A stretch of 64,000 nucleotides of DNA, from NCBI RefSeq assembly GCF_900109205.1, contig NZ_FNZB01000001.1:310001-374000 (forward strand), in the 5' to 3' direction. The notes beneath the pieces were generated by a model, which saw nothing but the letters and a program-made list of their open reading frames with translations, was not told the origin of the DNA and did not search any database. The position numbers and the translations under genes were made by a program. Source of the DNA: Sphingomonas sp. OV641 (lineage in GTDB: Bacteria > Pseudomonadota > Alphaproteobacteria > Sphingomonadales > Sphingomonadaceae). This document shows positions 27,544 through 36,501 of this stretch, in pieces (the stretch's first letter is position 1; every line of letters begins with the position of its first letter).

Positions 27544-28341
27544 TTAGCTGTCCGAGAAGTCCGTTCCGGCGAGCTTCGCCACGATCTGGGTGCGATTCCT
27601 CACCTTCAGCCGGCGCATCAGCTCCTGAACATGCGCCTTGATCGCGCGCTCGCTGATGCCGAGGCGCGCGCCGATGGCGCGGTTGGTCATTCCCAGGCGA
27701 AGACCATCCAGCACGTGCTTCTGCCGCGCGGTCAGGCTTCCGGCGATTTCGGCACCGTACATGGCAGAGCCCAGCCGGGGCTCCTGGACCGACTGTGTGA
27801 GCCGGGGATATACCGTCCACCCCAGCCCCACGAGACGCAGCGCCTCCGCCGCGATGTTCAAGGGCGTGTCGCTCGGCAAATAGCCGAAGATGCCCGCCCT
27901 GATCGCGTCATCCAGGTGAACATCGTCACTGACGCTGGTCATGATCGCGATCCGGCCGGCGGGCTGAAGGCTGGTCAGTTGGCTCCGGATGCTTGCAAGC
28001 GTGCCTTCATCAAAGGGATCGGCCGCCAGGTTGATCAGCACCGCATCAATCGGAGGGTCCTGATCCGATCGAAGAAGCACGTCTTCGGGGCTGGGCGCAC
28101 TTGCCACCATGCCGATGAGCGAATGAGCATCGAAAGCTGCAACGAGGCAGTCTCTGGTGAAGGTCCTGCGATCGATTACCAGCAGATTGGTGGCGATGCT
28201 TGCTGCCGGCGTTGTTTGTTCATCGCCGCCCAGCGAGAGGCGGACGGCTAAGCTATCTCCAACCTGCGGGATGCCATCAGTAGGACCATGGTCGGTCGAC
28301 ACTGCGCTTTGCTGGTCGTCCGGCGACAATTGATCAGGCAC
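27544..28341 (-). CDS. LuxR/NarL-family regulator with a degenerate receiver domain
   Basis: A 265-residue protein. The receiver-like domain (about residues 40-165, beginning NLLVIDRRTFTRDCLVAAF) has Asn where the phospho-accepting Asp should be (AVLINLAADPF), so phosphorylation is unlikely. The C-terminal GerE/LuxR helix-turn-helix is intact (LTARQKHVLDGLRLGMTNRA, ISERAIKAHVQELMRRLKV). The start is taken as GTG 28341, overlapping the stop of the upstream wzc-like gene by 8 bases; no ATG exists before the receiver. Translational coupling implies a role in controlling the polysaccharide genes. Confidence 0.82.
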   Translation of the reverse strand: MPDQLSPDDQQSAVSTDHGPTDGIPQVGDSLAVRLSLGGDEQTTPAASIATNLLVIDRRTFTRDCLVAAFDAHSLIGMVASAPSPEDVLLRSDQDPPIDAVLINLAADPFDEGTLASIRSQLTSLQPAGRIAIMTSVSDDVHLDDAIRAGIFGYLPSDTPLNIAAEALRLVGLGWTVYPRLTQSVQEPRLGSAMYGAEIAGSLTARQKHVLDGLRLGMTNRAIGARLGISERAIKAHVQELMRRLKVRNRTQIVAKLAGTDFSDS

Positions 28342-30547
28342 TCTCGGACCAGCCAAGACGCTGGCGCCAGCCCTGTAGCTCGCCCTTGTGATAGGGCGAG
28401 TTGCGCGGGAAGTGCTGGATCGCGTCGCCATATGAGAGACGAGCATGTTTGGCGAAGTGAACGCGATTGAAGATGATGCCGCTGATCGGCGCATCAAATG
28501 CGCTGGTGGTCGCCTGAAGTAGCTCGGGTGTCGTGTGTCCCCACCGAAGGATCAGGATGGTGGCGTCCGCATAAGCGGCGAGCAGCTCGGCGTCACCTAC
28601 GGCGAGGATCGGCGGCGAGTTGATGATGACGAGGTCGAAATCCTCGCGCAGCCGGGAGAACAGCGTCGCCATTCGTGGTGAATTGAGCGTGTGTCCCGGA
28701 TCTTCCGCCGCAGCCCGGACGGGCACTGCCTTCAGCCCGGCAAGGGAGGGGGATTCCACAAGGATCTCGTCCAGTTCTGCCCGGCCCTCGAGATAACCGA
28801 CCAGATCCTTCTCGCACAGTGAACCATCGAACACGTCCGGCAGGCCAGGGCGCCGCAGATCCAGATCGACCATTACTGCCGTTCGTCCGCTGGCGACCGC
28901 TGCCGCAGCAAGGCTGATCGCCATGGTCGTCTTGCCATCGCCCGGGAGGGGAGAGGTGATCTGCATAACCTTGCCATTCTGGGACGCGAGATAGCGCCTG
29001 AGTTTGAGCTCGGATCGCCGGATTGCTTCTGCGAAGAGCGTGAAAGGCTCCTTTGCCACGCGCAGGTGCGCCTGCACCTGCTTGTGGCCCTGGATTTCCG
29101 GCACCATGCCGAAGGTCGGCAGGTTGACCAGCCGCTGTACCTCGCCCGCGTTCCTGACCTGATCCTGTAGCGCTTCCGCCACCAGCATTGCGATCATGCC
29201 GAGAATGAAGCTGGCACCAACGGCGACGCCGGCGATCTGCCCAGCACGCGGAAAGCTAGGCTGGGTCGGCAGCAGCGCGGCGGATGCGATCGAGGCATCC
29301 GGGCGGACCGAATCGCGTGCCTGTTCGGCCCGCTGGAGGCGCTGGGAGAGGGAGAGATAAAGGGCGCGGGTCGTTTCAGCGCGGCGTTCCAGATCGGCGA
29401 GCGCCACGGAAGCGATGCCGCGCTGCAGGGACTGGCCGCGCATCGCCCCCAGGCTTCCCGCCAGCATGCTGGCCCGGGCACCTTGGGCGCTCGCCTCGTC
29501 CATCATCTGACGTTCCATGCGCGCATTTTCGGTCGCGATCGCATTGTCGACCTCGGCGAGTTCGGCAGCGGCCTTCTTCACGTCGGGATGCTCGCGCCCG
29601 TACAAGGTCGAGAGCTCCGCGCGGCGCCGCGTGATGGTCGATTGCTGTCCGCGAAGATCAGCGAGGAGCGGGGACATTGCACTCTGACCACTGGCGCGCT
29701 GCCGCGCTTCGGCCAAGCCTGCGCCCGATGCTGCCAGTTCCGAGGCAAGGCGCGCCATCTGCGCGACGTCAGCATCCCGGCCCGGACCTGCATCGATGCG
29801 GTGATCACGGCGATAGGCGGCGATCGCCATTTCATCGCCCAGCAACTCGGACCGAGAGCGCTGCGCCAGTTCCTGAAGCTGCTTCACCGCCCGGGTGCGG
29901 CCCGCGCGACGCTCAGTCACCTGCAGGCGGACGTAATTGCCGGCGATCTTGTTGGCGATCTTGGCCGCTTTGGCAGGGCTGCGCGAGGAAACGGTAACGT
30001 TGATGAAATCCGACTGACCGTCCTGGGCGACTTTCACGGCAGACAGAAGCCGATCGGTCGTACGCTCCACCAGCTGTGGCGATGGGGTTCTTTGGGCAGG
30101 GGCCGGCGAACCCTCCTGCGTGGCGTCGGCAGCGACATTTGCGCGTGCTTTCTTGCGCTTGGTCGGATCCGCATTCGGGTTGAATTCCGGATCATCGTAG
30201 AGCGCCAGATCGCGCACGGTCTGGCGGGCCACCATGCGAGAGCCAAGGAGCTGGATCTGTGTTTCGATCTGGTGAGTGCGCAGTTGCTCCGCCTCGCGGA
30301 TCGACGCCGGGTTGTCGTCGCTGTCAGGTCGGAAGTCGTCAATCACAACCCGCATGACGGTGGTCGCGTCGTAGCGGGGTTCCGCGAGCAGATAGAAAGC
30401 GAGAGCGCCCCCCATCACGACGGATGCGATCAGCAGCAGCAGGCGGGCGTGGCGCCGGAGCATCCTGATCGCATCGCGTGCCGATAGGTAGGTCGGCGCG
30501 GAAGGCGTGAACGCGCCGACTCCTATCGCTGCGCTCTGCACATTCAT
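28334..30547 (-). CDS. Wzc/ExoP-type polysaccharide copolymerase with BY-kinase domain
   Basis: A 737-residue inner-membrane protein that sets chain length and drives export of capsule or exopolysaccharide. It has an N-terminal Wzz domain with TM1 (LLLLIASVVMGGALAFYLL, about residues 36-54), a long periplasmic coiled coil, TM2 near residue 445, then a cytoplasmic kinase with Walker A SPLPGDGKTTMAIS (about 534), Walker A' MVDLDLRRPGLPD and Walker B VIINSPPIL. The C-terminal tail holds only two Tyr (LSYGD, SPYHK) instead of the Tyr cluster of classical Wzc. The ATG at 30547 follows GGGGAG; the longer frame adds 39 non-homologous residues. No Wzb phosphatase is nearby. Confidence 0.93.
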   Translation of the reverse strand: MNVQSAAIGVGAFTPSAPTYLSARDAIRMLRRHARLLLLIASVVMGGALAFYLLAEPRYDATTVMRVVIDDFRPDSDDNPASIREAEQLRTHQIETQIQLLGSRMVARQTVRDLALYDDPEFNPNADPTKRKKARANVAADATQEGSPAPAQRTPSPQLVERTTDRLLSAVKVAQDGQSDFINVTVSSRSPAKAAKIANKIAGNYVRLQVTERRAGRTRAVKQLQELAQRSRSELLGDEMAIAAYRRDHRIDAGPGRDADVAQMARLASELAASGAGLAEARQRASGQSAMSPLLADLRGQQSTITRRRAELSTLYGREHPDVKKAAAELAEVDNAIATENARMERQMMDEASAQGARASMLAGSLGAMRGQSLQRGIASVALADLERRAETTRALYLSLSQRLQRAEQARDSVRPDASIASAALLPTQPSFPRAGQIAGVAVGASFILGMIAMLVAEALQDQVRNAGEVQRLVNLPTFGMVPEIQGHKQVQAHLRVAKEPFTLFAEAIRRSELKLRRYLASQNGKVMQITSPLPGDGKTTMAISLAAAAVASGRTAVMVDLDLRRPGLPDVFDGSLCEKDLVGYLEGRAELDEILVESPSLAGLKAVPVRAAAEDPGHTLNSPRMATLFSRLREDFDLVIINSPPILAVGDAELLAAYADATILILRWGHTTPELLQATTSAFDAPISGIIFNRVHFAKHARLSYGDAIQHFPRNSPYHKGELQGWRQRLGWSESA

Positions 30548-30743
30548 GTTCCACTCTCCCCAGCTCAACGTCGTCGACGCTACGCTGCCTGCGCGGCAGC
30601 GGTACGTGGCAGGGGAGTAATCAGGGGAAGCATGCGGGCGAGCGCGGGCGCAGATTGTCTGCACATTGGTCGAAAGAGCTATCCCCGATGGTGTAGCCCG
30701 GGTGAAGCATGGGAATGTGGTCCACCAGCCCTAGAAATGAGGA

Positions 30744-32099
30744 ATGGATTTGCCTCATGAAGAAGCGAAAGAGCTGAAGAAGGAGCGCTCCCTTCGCGGC
30801 AGGCTCGTTCGCAATCTGTCACATCTGGTGGCCGGCAAAGCTGCCTCCACCGGCATCGGCCTCATCACACTCGCCCTGACGGCCCGCCTGCTCGGACCCA
30901 CATCTTTCGGGATCGTCGCGCTGATCGAAAGCTATTGCCGGCTTGTCGATCAGGTTCTTCGCCTGGAGACGTGGCAGGCGGTCCTGCGATATGGCACGGG
31001 CGCGGTGATTGGTGGCGATCGCGGCAAGCTGGCCTCGTTGATCAAGCTGGGCATCCTTGTCGATGTCGCAGGAGCATTGCTGGTCACCACCGTGGCATTG
31101 GCGGCCGCGCCGCTTGCGAGTGCGTTCTTCGGCTGGACCGATGAGGCGCGAACCCTGGCGCAGATCTACGCTCTGTCATTGTTGTTCGGTGTTTCCTCGA
31201 CGCCGGTCGGCATACTCCGGCTGTTCGGCCGCTTCGCGCAGGCGGCATGGATCGATCCCGTTCTGGCAGTGCTGCGCCTGGCCGGGATCCTTGTCATCAC
31301 CATCGCCGACGGCGGTCTGGCGGAGGTGGTCGGACTGTTGATCAGCCTGGTGATCGCGGAGCGGCTCATCACTACAACGCTTGCCTGGCGGACGCTTCGT
31401 ACGGAAGGGATCGCTGGCGTGACCGGCGCGAGCCTTGGCGGCTGGCGCCACGCCTTTCCGGGCATCGCTTCCTTTATCTGGTCTGCCAATGCATCCGTCC
31501 TGTTGCGGAAGGCCACGCAGGAACTGGACACCCTGGCCGTGGGATTGTTCCTAGGCTCAGCCAACGCCGGACTTTACCAGTTCGCGCGCCGGATTATGCA
31601 GGCCGTGTCCAAGAGCGCTCAGATGTTGCAGCAGGTTGTCACACCAGATCTGGCGCGCTTGTGGGCGCAATCAGCTTGGGTGCGCTTCATGCGTGTCGTC
31701 AGGCGGATCGAAATGGCGACGATCGGTGCGGCGATGGCAGCGATCGTCATCCTGGCGGTCGCCGGGCCACAGATCATCTTGGCGGCGGGAGGACCGGCAT
31801 TCGCCGCAGCCTATTCCCCGCTTGTTGCCTACGCCGTAGCGATCGCCCTCTTCCTTGCGGGGACGACCATGAGAAGTGCGCTCATGGTCAGCGGCCATCA
31901 ACATGCTGTGCTTCAGTCAGCGATGGCCGCCACCGTGATTTACCTGATTATCCTCGTGCCGAGCATCAAGATCTTTGGCGTGACCGGCGCGAGTATTGCC
32001 CAGATTGGCTTCAGTGCGGTTGCGCTTGGAGTAACGTATCGCTCGTTTCGAGCGCTGGTCGCGCGAAGCCAGGCAGAACCTCCGCCTTGTCGAGCGTGA
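30744..32099 (+). CDS. Wzx-type oligosaccharide flippase
   Basis: A 451-residue MATE/MOP-superfamily membrane protein with about twelve to fourteen TM helices, starting HLVAGKAASTGIGLITLALT, typical of PST-family flippases that move undecaprenyl-linked repeat units to the periplasmic face. ARLLGPTSFGIVALIESYCR is a family-conserved first loop. ATG 30744 is used; TTG at 30750 has better spacing from the GAGG upstream. It is divergent from the wzc-like gene. Its last 89 bases overlap the convergent regulator gene. Confidence 0.9.
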   Translation: MDLPHEEAKELKKERSLRGRLVRNLSHLVAGKAASTGIGLITLALTARLLGPTSFGIVALIESYCRLVDQVLRLETWQAVLRYGTGAVIGGDRGKLASLIKLGILVDVAGALLVTTVALAAAPLASAFFGWTDEARTLAQIYALSLLFGVSSTPVGILRLFGRFAQAAWIDPVLAVLRLAGILVITIADGGLAEVVGLLISLVIAERLITTTLAWRTLRTEGIAGVTGASLGGWRHAFPGIASFIWSANASVLLRKATQELDTLAVGLFLGSANAGLYQFARRIMQAVSKSAQMLQQVVTPDLARLWAQSAWVRFMRVVRRIEMATIGAAMAAIVILAVAGPQIILAAGGPAFAAAYSPLVAYAVAIALFLAGTTMRSALMVSGHQHAVLQSAMAATVIYLIILVPSIKIFGVTGASIAQIGFSAVALGVTYRSFRALVARSQAEPPPCRA

Positions 32100-32739
32100 C
32101 ACCCCGGCTCACTGCCCAGATCGCTGCCTGGGTACGGTTGCTGACGCGCAGCTTGCGAAGGATCGCCTTAATGTGAACCTTCACCGTGGCGTCGGAGATC
32201 TGAAGGCGCCGCGAAATGACCTTGTTGGCGTCTCCCTGAATTAGACAGGCGAGGATCTCCAGCTCACGGGAGGAAAGGTTGGCACCGTCCAGTGACCCGT
32301 ACGATCCGACGGCCGGCTGCAACGAGCGTTCGGTGAAGGCACTGATCGCCTGAGAGGGGAGCAGCCGCTCGCCCATTGCGATGAGGCGGAGCGCACCAGC
32401 GAGAGGCTCGCAAGCGATAGCCTTTACGAGAAAACCGTCGATCGCGCCCGAGGCGAAAGCCGTTGCCACGTAATCTGCGCGATATTCATCCATCATGAGA
32501 ACAATTCGCGTCGTGGCACAGGCATTTCGGATGATCTGGCAGGTCGACAAGCCGCTCTCAAATTCCTGCGCATCAACGATGGTCAGGTTGGGCGACCAGG
32601 TCGAAGACCAAGATACTGCGGAAGGCACCGCATTGACCACGTTGAAGCCCTGATCAACAAGAATCCGCTTCAGTCCTTCCCGAATGATCTCGTTCGGGCT
32701 GACAATGAATACATCGTTGACTGTTTCCCCCAGTGACAT
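32011..32739 (-). CDS. LuxR/NarL-family response-regulator-like protein
   Basis: A 242-residue regulator. The receiver domain (DVFIVSPNEIIREGLKRILV at the start, IVDAQ at the phospho-site) keeps the central Asp but lacks the acidic pair near the N-terminus (SPN instead of DD), so its phosphorylation chemistry is doubtful. The LuxR-type helix-turn-helix is intact (LSSRELEILACLIQGDANKV, ISDATVKVHIKAILRKLRV). ATG 32739 follows GGGGGAGAATAGTT. The 3' end overlaps the flippase gene on the opposite strand by 89 bases, so the C-terminal tail of one is encoded antisense to the other. Confidence 0.85.
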   Translation of the reverse strand: MSLGETVNDVFIVSPNEIIREGLKRILVDQGFNVVNAVPSAVSWSSTWSPNLTIVDAQEFESGLSTCQIIRNACATTRIVLMMDEYRADYVATAFASGAIDGFLVKAIACEPLAGALRLIAMGERLLPSQAISAFTERSLQPAVGSYGSLDGANLSSRELEILACLIQGDANKVISRRLQISDATVKVHIKAILRKLRVSNRTQAAIWAVSRGVTLDKAEVLPGFARPALETSDTLLQAQPH

Positions 32740-33081
32740 AACTATTCTCCCCCAAAAGTTTGCCAGCATTTCGAACATTTGACGTTCGAAGCAACGAGGC
32801 ACTCCGTGCGACTATTCAATGTCGCAAGCCAGTATGTGGACTGAGCCTGCATCTACTTCCCTATGAGGAAGGTACAGGATAATTCGAGTTAATGTCTTCG
32901 TTGCGAGATCTTGATACTTGAGCAGCGCTATCGCTGCTAGCAGGTAGAAACCCGTATTGACCGGTCCTGGTACCAACAAGGGTTAGAGGGGGTCACCTTC
33001 AACTGTTTCACTATTGGACAGTGGCAGTGATCGAAGGGCACTTTGTGCTAGACGGGGGCGTGGCCAGCTACACCTTGGGGA
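32740..33081. other. Intergenic region with two inverted repeats upstream of the LuxR-type gene
   Basis: No gene is seen in this 342-base gap. It is richer in A/T than its surroundings. A perfect AGCAGCG-CTAT-CGCTGCT repeat (32921-32938) and a perfect TTCGAAC-N7-GTTCGAA repeat (32770-32790) are present; the latter is about 30 bases upstream of the regulator start. Confidence 0.55.
32770..32790. promoter_or_regulatory. Inverted repeat TTCGAAC-N7-GTTCGAA, candidate operator
   Basis: A perfect 7+7 inverted repeat lies just upstream of the LuxR-type regulator. Spacing of 14 bases centre to centre suits a dimeric helix-turn-helix protein, plausibly the regulator itself (autoregulation). No second copy was found by eye. 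Confidence 0.45.
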
Positions 33082-34155
33082 TTAGGTGTTCTCGACCAAG
33101 CGACACCATTGGCTGACGATCTGTTCGGGAGAGTAGCGTAGCATCTGCTGCGAAGCCGCATCTGCCAGACGCCTCTGCCGAGGGGGATCAAGCGCAAGGC
33201 TGTGCATAGCCGCGGCCAGCGCATCCAGGTCTTCCGCGGCGACCAGCACGCCGGTTCTATCGTTCTTGACCATCTCGGCAGCACCGAAGTCACAGTCAAA
33301 GGCGACCGCCGGCAGGCCCGCAGCAAGCGCCTCGGCCAAGGCGTTCGGCCATCCTTCGTACCGCGAGGGCAGGACGAAGATCGACGTCTGGTCGAGCCAG
33401 CTCCCTGGCACGACGGTGGCACCGGGCATGGAGACGCGATCCTGTAAGCCCAGAAGGGCAAGTTGACGCTCAAGCGCGTGCCGATCCGGGCCGTCGCCAA
33501 AGATGGTAAGCCGCCAGTCGGGCAAGCTGGGCGAAATACGCGCAAAGGCGTTCAACAGAATATCGAAGCCCTTTTGCTGGGTAAGGCGACCAACAGCGAC
33601 AAACGTCTTCGTTTTGGGACGCGGTTCAACGACGCGCGATGTCACGGGATTTGGGATGATGGCGGCGCGGCGGCGACTTGCCCGCGGCAGTGCCTGCCGG
33701 CTCCTTTCGCTCATGATCACAATGCGAGCGGCACCAGCGTACAGCAATGAGGTGAGGCGGTTCCAAAGTGGATTTGCCTTCTGACGCAAGGGATTGTTGC
33801 GCTCGGAGACGATCGTCGGGCGCCCGAGCCCCCATCCAGCGGCAAGCGCGATGACGTTGATCTTCGTGAGAAAGGCGACGACCGTGTCGAACTGCCGGTC
33901 GCGAAGGACTCGGCGGAGCGCAAGGACGCGCCGGGCAGATTGTATGATCCCCCTGATGCCGCCGCCTCTACCAGGCAGCGACAGGCGGGTGCACGTGATT
34001 CCAGGGGCGAGAGGGTGATAGATCGGGTCGTCGGGCCGATCAAAGGTGATGATCTCTACCGTCCAGCCTCTTGCTGCCATCCCGGCCGAGACCTCGGCCA
34101 CCACTCGTTCGGCGCCCCCTGCCTGTAGCGCGGCAAGAACGAAGGCGACGCGCAT
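33082..34155 (-). CDS. Glycosyltransferase family 4 protein
   Basis: A 357-residue GT-B retaining glycosyltransferase. The N-terminal acceptor domain opens MRVAFVLAALQAGGAERVVA with the Gly-Gly-Ala loop, and the C-terminal donor domain has AVGRLTQQKGFDILLNAFA and LPSRYEGWPNALAEALAAGL, with the EX7E-like region. ATG 34155 overlaps the HAD gene stop by one base. It is the last gene of the seven-gene minus-strand operon. Sugar and linkage cannot be assigned. Confidence 0.9.
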   Translation of the reverse strand: MRVAFVLAALQAGGAERVVAEVSAGMAARGWTVEIITFDRPDDPIYHPLAPGITCTRLSLPGRGGGIRGIIQSARRVLALRRVLRDRQFDTVVAFLTKINVIALAAGWGLGRPTIVSERNNPLRQKANPLWNRLTSLLYAGAARIVIMSERSRQALPRASRRRAAIIPNPVTSRVVEPRPKTKTFVAVGRLTQQKGFDILLNAFARISPSLPDWRLTIFGDGPDRHALERQLALLGLQDRVSMPGATVVPGSWLDQTSIFVLPSRYEGWPNALAEALAAGLPAVAFDCDFGAAEMVKNDRTGVLVAAEDLDALAAAMHSLALDPPRQRRLADAASQQMLRYSPEQIVSQWCRLVENT

Positions 34156-34847
34156 CAGGGGTGGGCATTCGACAGTTGATCTAGCGCGGCGTCCAGTTCG
34201 TTGAGCGTTGAGATGTTGAGTTCCGCGGCATGAGCGGCATCCGGCGGCGTTCGCGGGTGAACGGCATCCGGCCGGTCGATCTGGATCGTGCGCCATCCAA
34301 GCGCCTTTGGCGCCAGGAAATCCTTTGCCGGATTGTCCGCGACATAGACCATGGCTGTTGGCTCGGCGCCGTGCCGCTCCATGACCATCTCGAACGCGCG
34401 GCAGTGAGGTTTGCTGAAGCCCTCTCCGAGTTCCCCCGTTGCGATGATCGGATCGAAGCCGAAGCGAGCGAGATCCAGCGCTTCGATCTTGTTTCGCTGG
34501 GCCGAGGCAAAGCCATCGGTGATGAGCGCGATCCGGCGATCGCCCTTGCCTTCGAGAAGGTCAATGGCGTCGTTCAGCAGCGAAATGTCGGGCCGGTGGC
34601 TGCGATATACGTCGACCAATTCCTGGATAAGGCACGGCGACGGCGTTAGGCCGAGTTTCAGCAGAGCCGTGTCAAACAGGTTTCGCCGGTGCCCTTCGTC
34701 CCAGAGACCCGTGACCACGTCAGTAAAATTTGCGACACCGATCCGATCGGTGACGAACGCGCCGACCGAGACCATGCCGCTCCTGACATAGTCGCGCTCC
34801 AGGTAGAGCGTATCGTCAAGATCCAGGACGATAGACGTTATGCGCAT
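34155..34847 (-). CDS. HAD-superfamily hydrolase
   Basis: A 230-residue HAD phosphatase-like enzyme. The nucleophile motif is LDLDDTLY near residue 8, with an alpha-helical cap (DIGVANFTDVVTGLWDEGHR region), motif II ALITDGF, and motif IV VYVADNPAKDF. Homologues dephosphorylate small phosphate esters. It overlaps both neighbours in a polysaccharide operon next to an ATP-grasp ligase, so it could act on a sugar phosphate or acyl phosphate made by the same pathway; the substrate is unknown. Confidence 0.88.
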   Translation of the reverse strand: MRITSIVLDLDDTLYLERDYVRSGMVSVGAFVTDRIGVANFTDVVTGLWDEGHRRNLFDTALLKLGLTPSPCLIQELVDVYRSHRPDISLLNDAIDLLEGKGDRRIALITDGFASAQRNKIEALDLARFGFDPIIATGELGEGFSKPHCRAFEMVMERHGAEPTAMVYVADNPAKDFLAPKALGWRTIQIDRPDAVHPRTPPDAAHAAELNISTLNELDAALDQLSNAHP

Positions 34848-35824
34848 GGCATGCTGAAGACGGCTGCATCATAGCGCAGCATCGTCATCCCCTCGACCCA
34901 GTCATCGGCCGCCTCGGAAGGGAAATGTGCAGCTTCGGCCAGCAGCCATTTCGCGAACGTCGCGCCGGCCTTGTCTGCAAGTGGGTAGCCGCCGCCGAAG
35001 CGCGCATTGATCTCGAATACGCCCACGTCGCCGTCAGCGCTCATGATGGCCTGATAGCAGAACGGCCCGGACGGGGCAGGCAAGTGAGAAACGATCAGCT
35101 CGGCAATGTCGCGAAAGGCCGGAACGCGCTCCGTAATCCCTTTTTCGACTTCACCGGCTCTCACGCCGATACGGCGGTGCGGGACGACGGTTCGCAACAC
35201 GCCATGATTGTCGACAAAAGCGTTCACCGTCCATTCGTCGCCGATCAGCTGTTGCTGAACGATCATCGGTTCCGACCAAGTTGATGGCAAATTCTGTCGC
35301 GTGGCGGCTATGCTGATGCCGCGGCTTGCGCTGCCATATGCCGGCTTGACGACCGCCGGCCAGATCATCTCGGCTCCATCTCTGACCGCTTCGATGCCGT
35401 GCGTGAGGGGTACGGGGACGCCGATCGCGGCCAGCCAACGGGCGGTGTCCAGCTTGTTCGCCGACAGCGCGATCAGGTCCGGATCTACCACGACGCGCGT
35501 GCCGAGCTCCTCGAAACGAGCAATTGCACCGGCATATAGCGGCAGTTCCGGATCGATCGTCGGAACAAGTAGCGAAACGCCATATTGTGAGCACAGAGCC
35601 GCGGTCTCATCTATGAAGCGCGGGTCGCTGGCGGCAGGGACGGCAGCGGCATGGTCCGCGATGCGGCAGGCGGCGCTCCAGGCAGGGTTCATATCGGTCG
35701 CGATCACCGTGAGCTCGATGCCGAGTTCCCGCGCGCCTGATCGGAAAGCTTCCAACAGGCCAACACGCCGACCGGCCGAGCTGAGCAGCATCGTTAGATG
35801 CGTTGGCGTTTCCGACTGGGTCAT
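34838..35824 (-). CDS. ATP-grasp ligase (CarB-like fold)
   Basis: A 328-residue ATP-grasp enzyme. The N-terminal pre-ATP-grasp domain begins LLSSAGRRVGLLEAFRSGA, the ATP-binding Lys lies in WPAVVKPAYGSASRGI, and the Mg-binding residues in VFEINARFGGGYPL. Such enzymes join a carboxylate to an amine or thiol through an acyl phosphate. Between a PIG-L deacetylase and a HAD hydrolase, the likely role is to attach a carboxylic acid or amino acid to a freed amino sugar, an inference from context. ATG 35824 overlaps the PIG-L stop (ATGA). Confidence 0.88.
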   Translation of the reverse strand: MTQSETPTHLTMLLSSAGRRVGLLEAFRSGARELGIELTVIATDMNPAWSAACRIADHAAAVPAASDPRFIDETAALCSQYGVSLLVPTIDPELPLYAGAIARFEELGTRVVVDPDLIALSANKLDTARWLAAIGVPVPLTHGIEAVRDGAEMIWPAVVKPAYGSASRGISIAATRQNLPSTWSEPMIVQQQLIGDEWTVNAFVDNHGVLRTVVPHRRIGVRAGEVEKGITERVPAFRDIAELIVSHLPAPSGPFCYQAIMSADGDVGVFEINARFGGGYPLADKAGATFAKWLLAEAAHFPSEAADDWVEGMTMLRYDAAVFSMPCA

Positions 35825-36501
35825 CGGATTTCCCTCACCACGCAAAAGGCCTCCGCGGCCCTGCGGTAAACTGTTGCCCCGCGGAGCGTCGCCAGCGCCC
35901 GGATCGCCTCCGGCGATCGCTCATCCGGGAAGGGCCGGACCTGGGACCCGAACTCCAGAAACGCCTCAATCTTGCGGTCGAGATAGTCGCCGATGTCGAT
36001 GAAGCAGTTTGGCGAGAATTGTGGATCTATCCCGGCAGCGCCCCAATTTGTTTCGGACAGGGTTTCATAGGCCATGAGGCAGATCGGCGCTTCGGCCGAT
36101 CGCGGTCGTGCCGCGACAAGGCAGGAGCGGAATACCACCTGATGATCCAGGTGCAGGTCTCCTAGAAAGGGGATCAGCATGGTTGCGGGGCGGATCCGAC
36201 GTACCAGGTCATCGATTGCGGCGTTAACGTCGCCATGCGCCATTTGATCAAGGGCTGCGGCAGGGAGGCCCAACCAATGGGTTTCCGCCACGCCAAGCAT
36301 CTTGTGGGCACGCGCGGCTTCCGCGCGAACGCCGGCGACCTGCGCCGGATCGAAGCGGGGCGGTTTGCCGGAAGTGACGATCCCGATGTGGACGGAGGCT
36401 CCCTCCGCCGCCAAGCGGGCGATGGTGCCGCCGCAGCCGAGCACCTCATCATCGGGGTGCGGCGCGATAACAAGGATCGGACCGGGTAGAGCGTCCGTCA
36501 C
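35821..36501 (-). CDS. PIG-L/LmbE-family zinc deacetylase
   Basis: A 226-residue metal-dependent N-deacetylase. The zinc motif is APHPDDEVLGCGGTIARLA near the N-terminus, with the third ligand in LHLDHQVVFRSC. Family members remove acetyl from GlcNAc-containing lipids or small glycosides. GTG 36501 overlaps the formyltransferase stop (GTGA); the 29 residues before it in the open frame belong to the shadow of that gene. It probably deacylates an amino sugar or a glycolipid intermediate in this pathway. Confidence 0.9.
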   Translation of the reverse strand: MTDALPGPILVIAPHPDDEVLGCGGTIARLAAEGASVHIGIVTSGKPPRFDPAQVAGVRAEAARAHKMLGVAETHWLGLPAAALDQMAHGDVNAAIDDLVRRIRPATMLIPFLGDLHLDHQVVFRSCLVAARPRSAEAPICLMAYETLSETNWGAAGIDPQFSPNCFIDIGDYLDRKIEAFLEFGSQVRPFPDERSPEAIRALATLRGATVYRRAAEAFCVVREIR

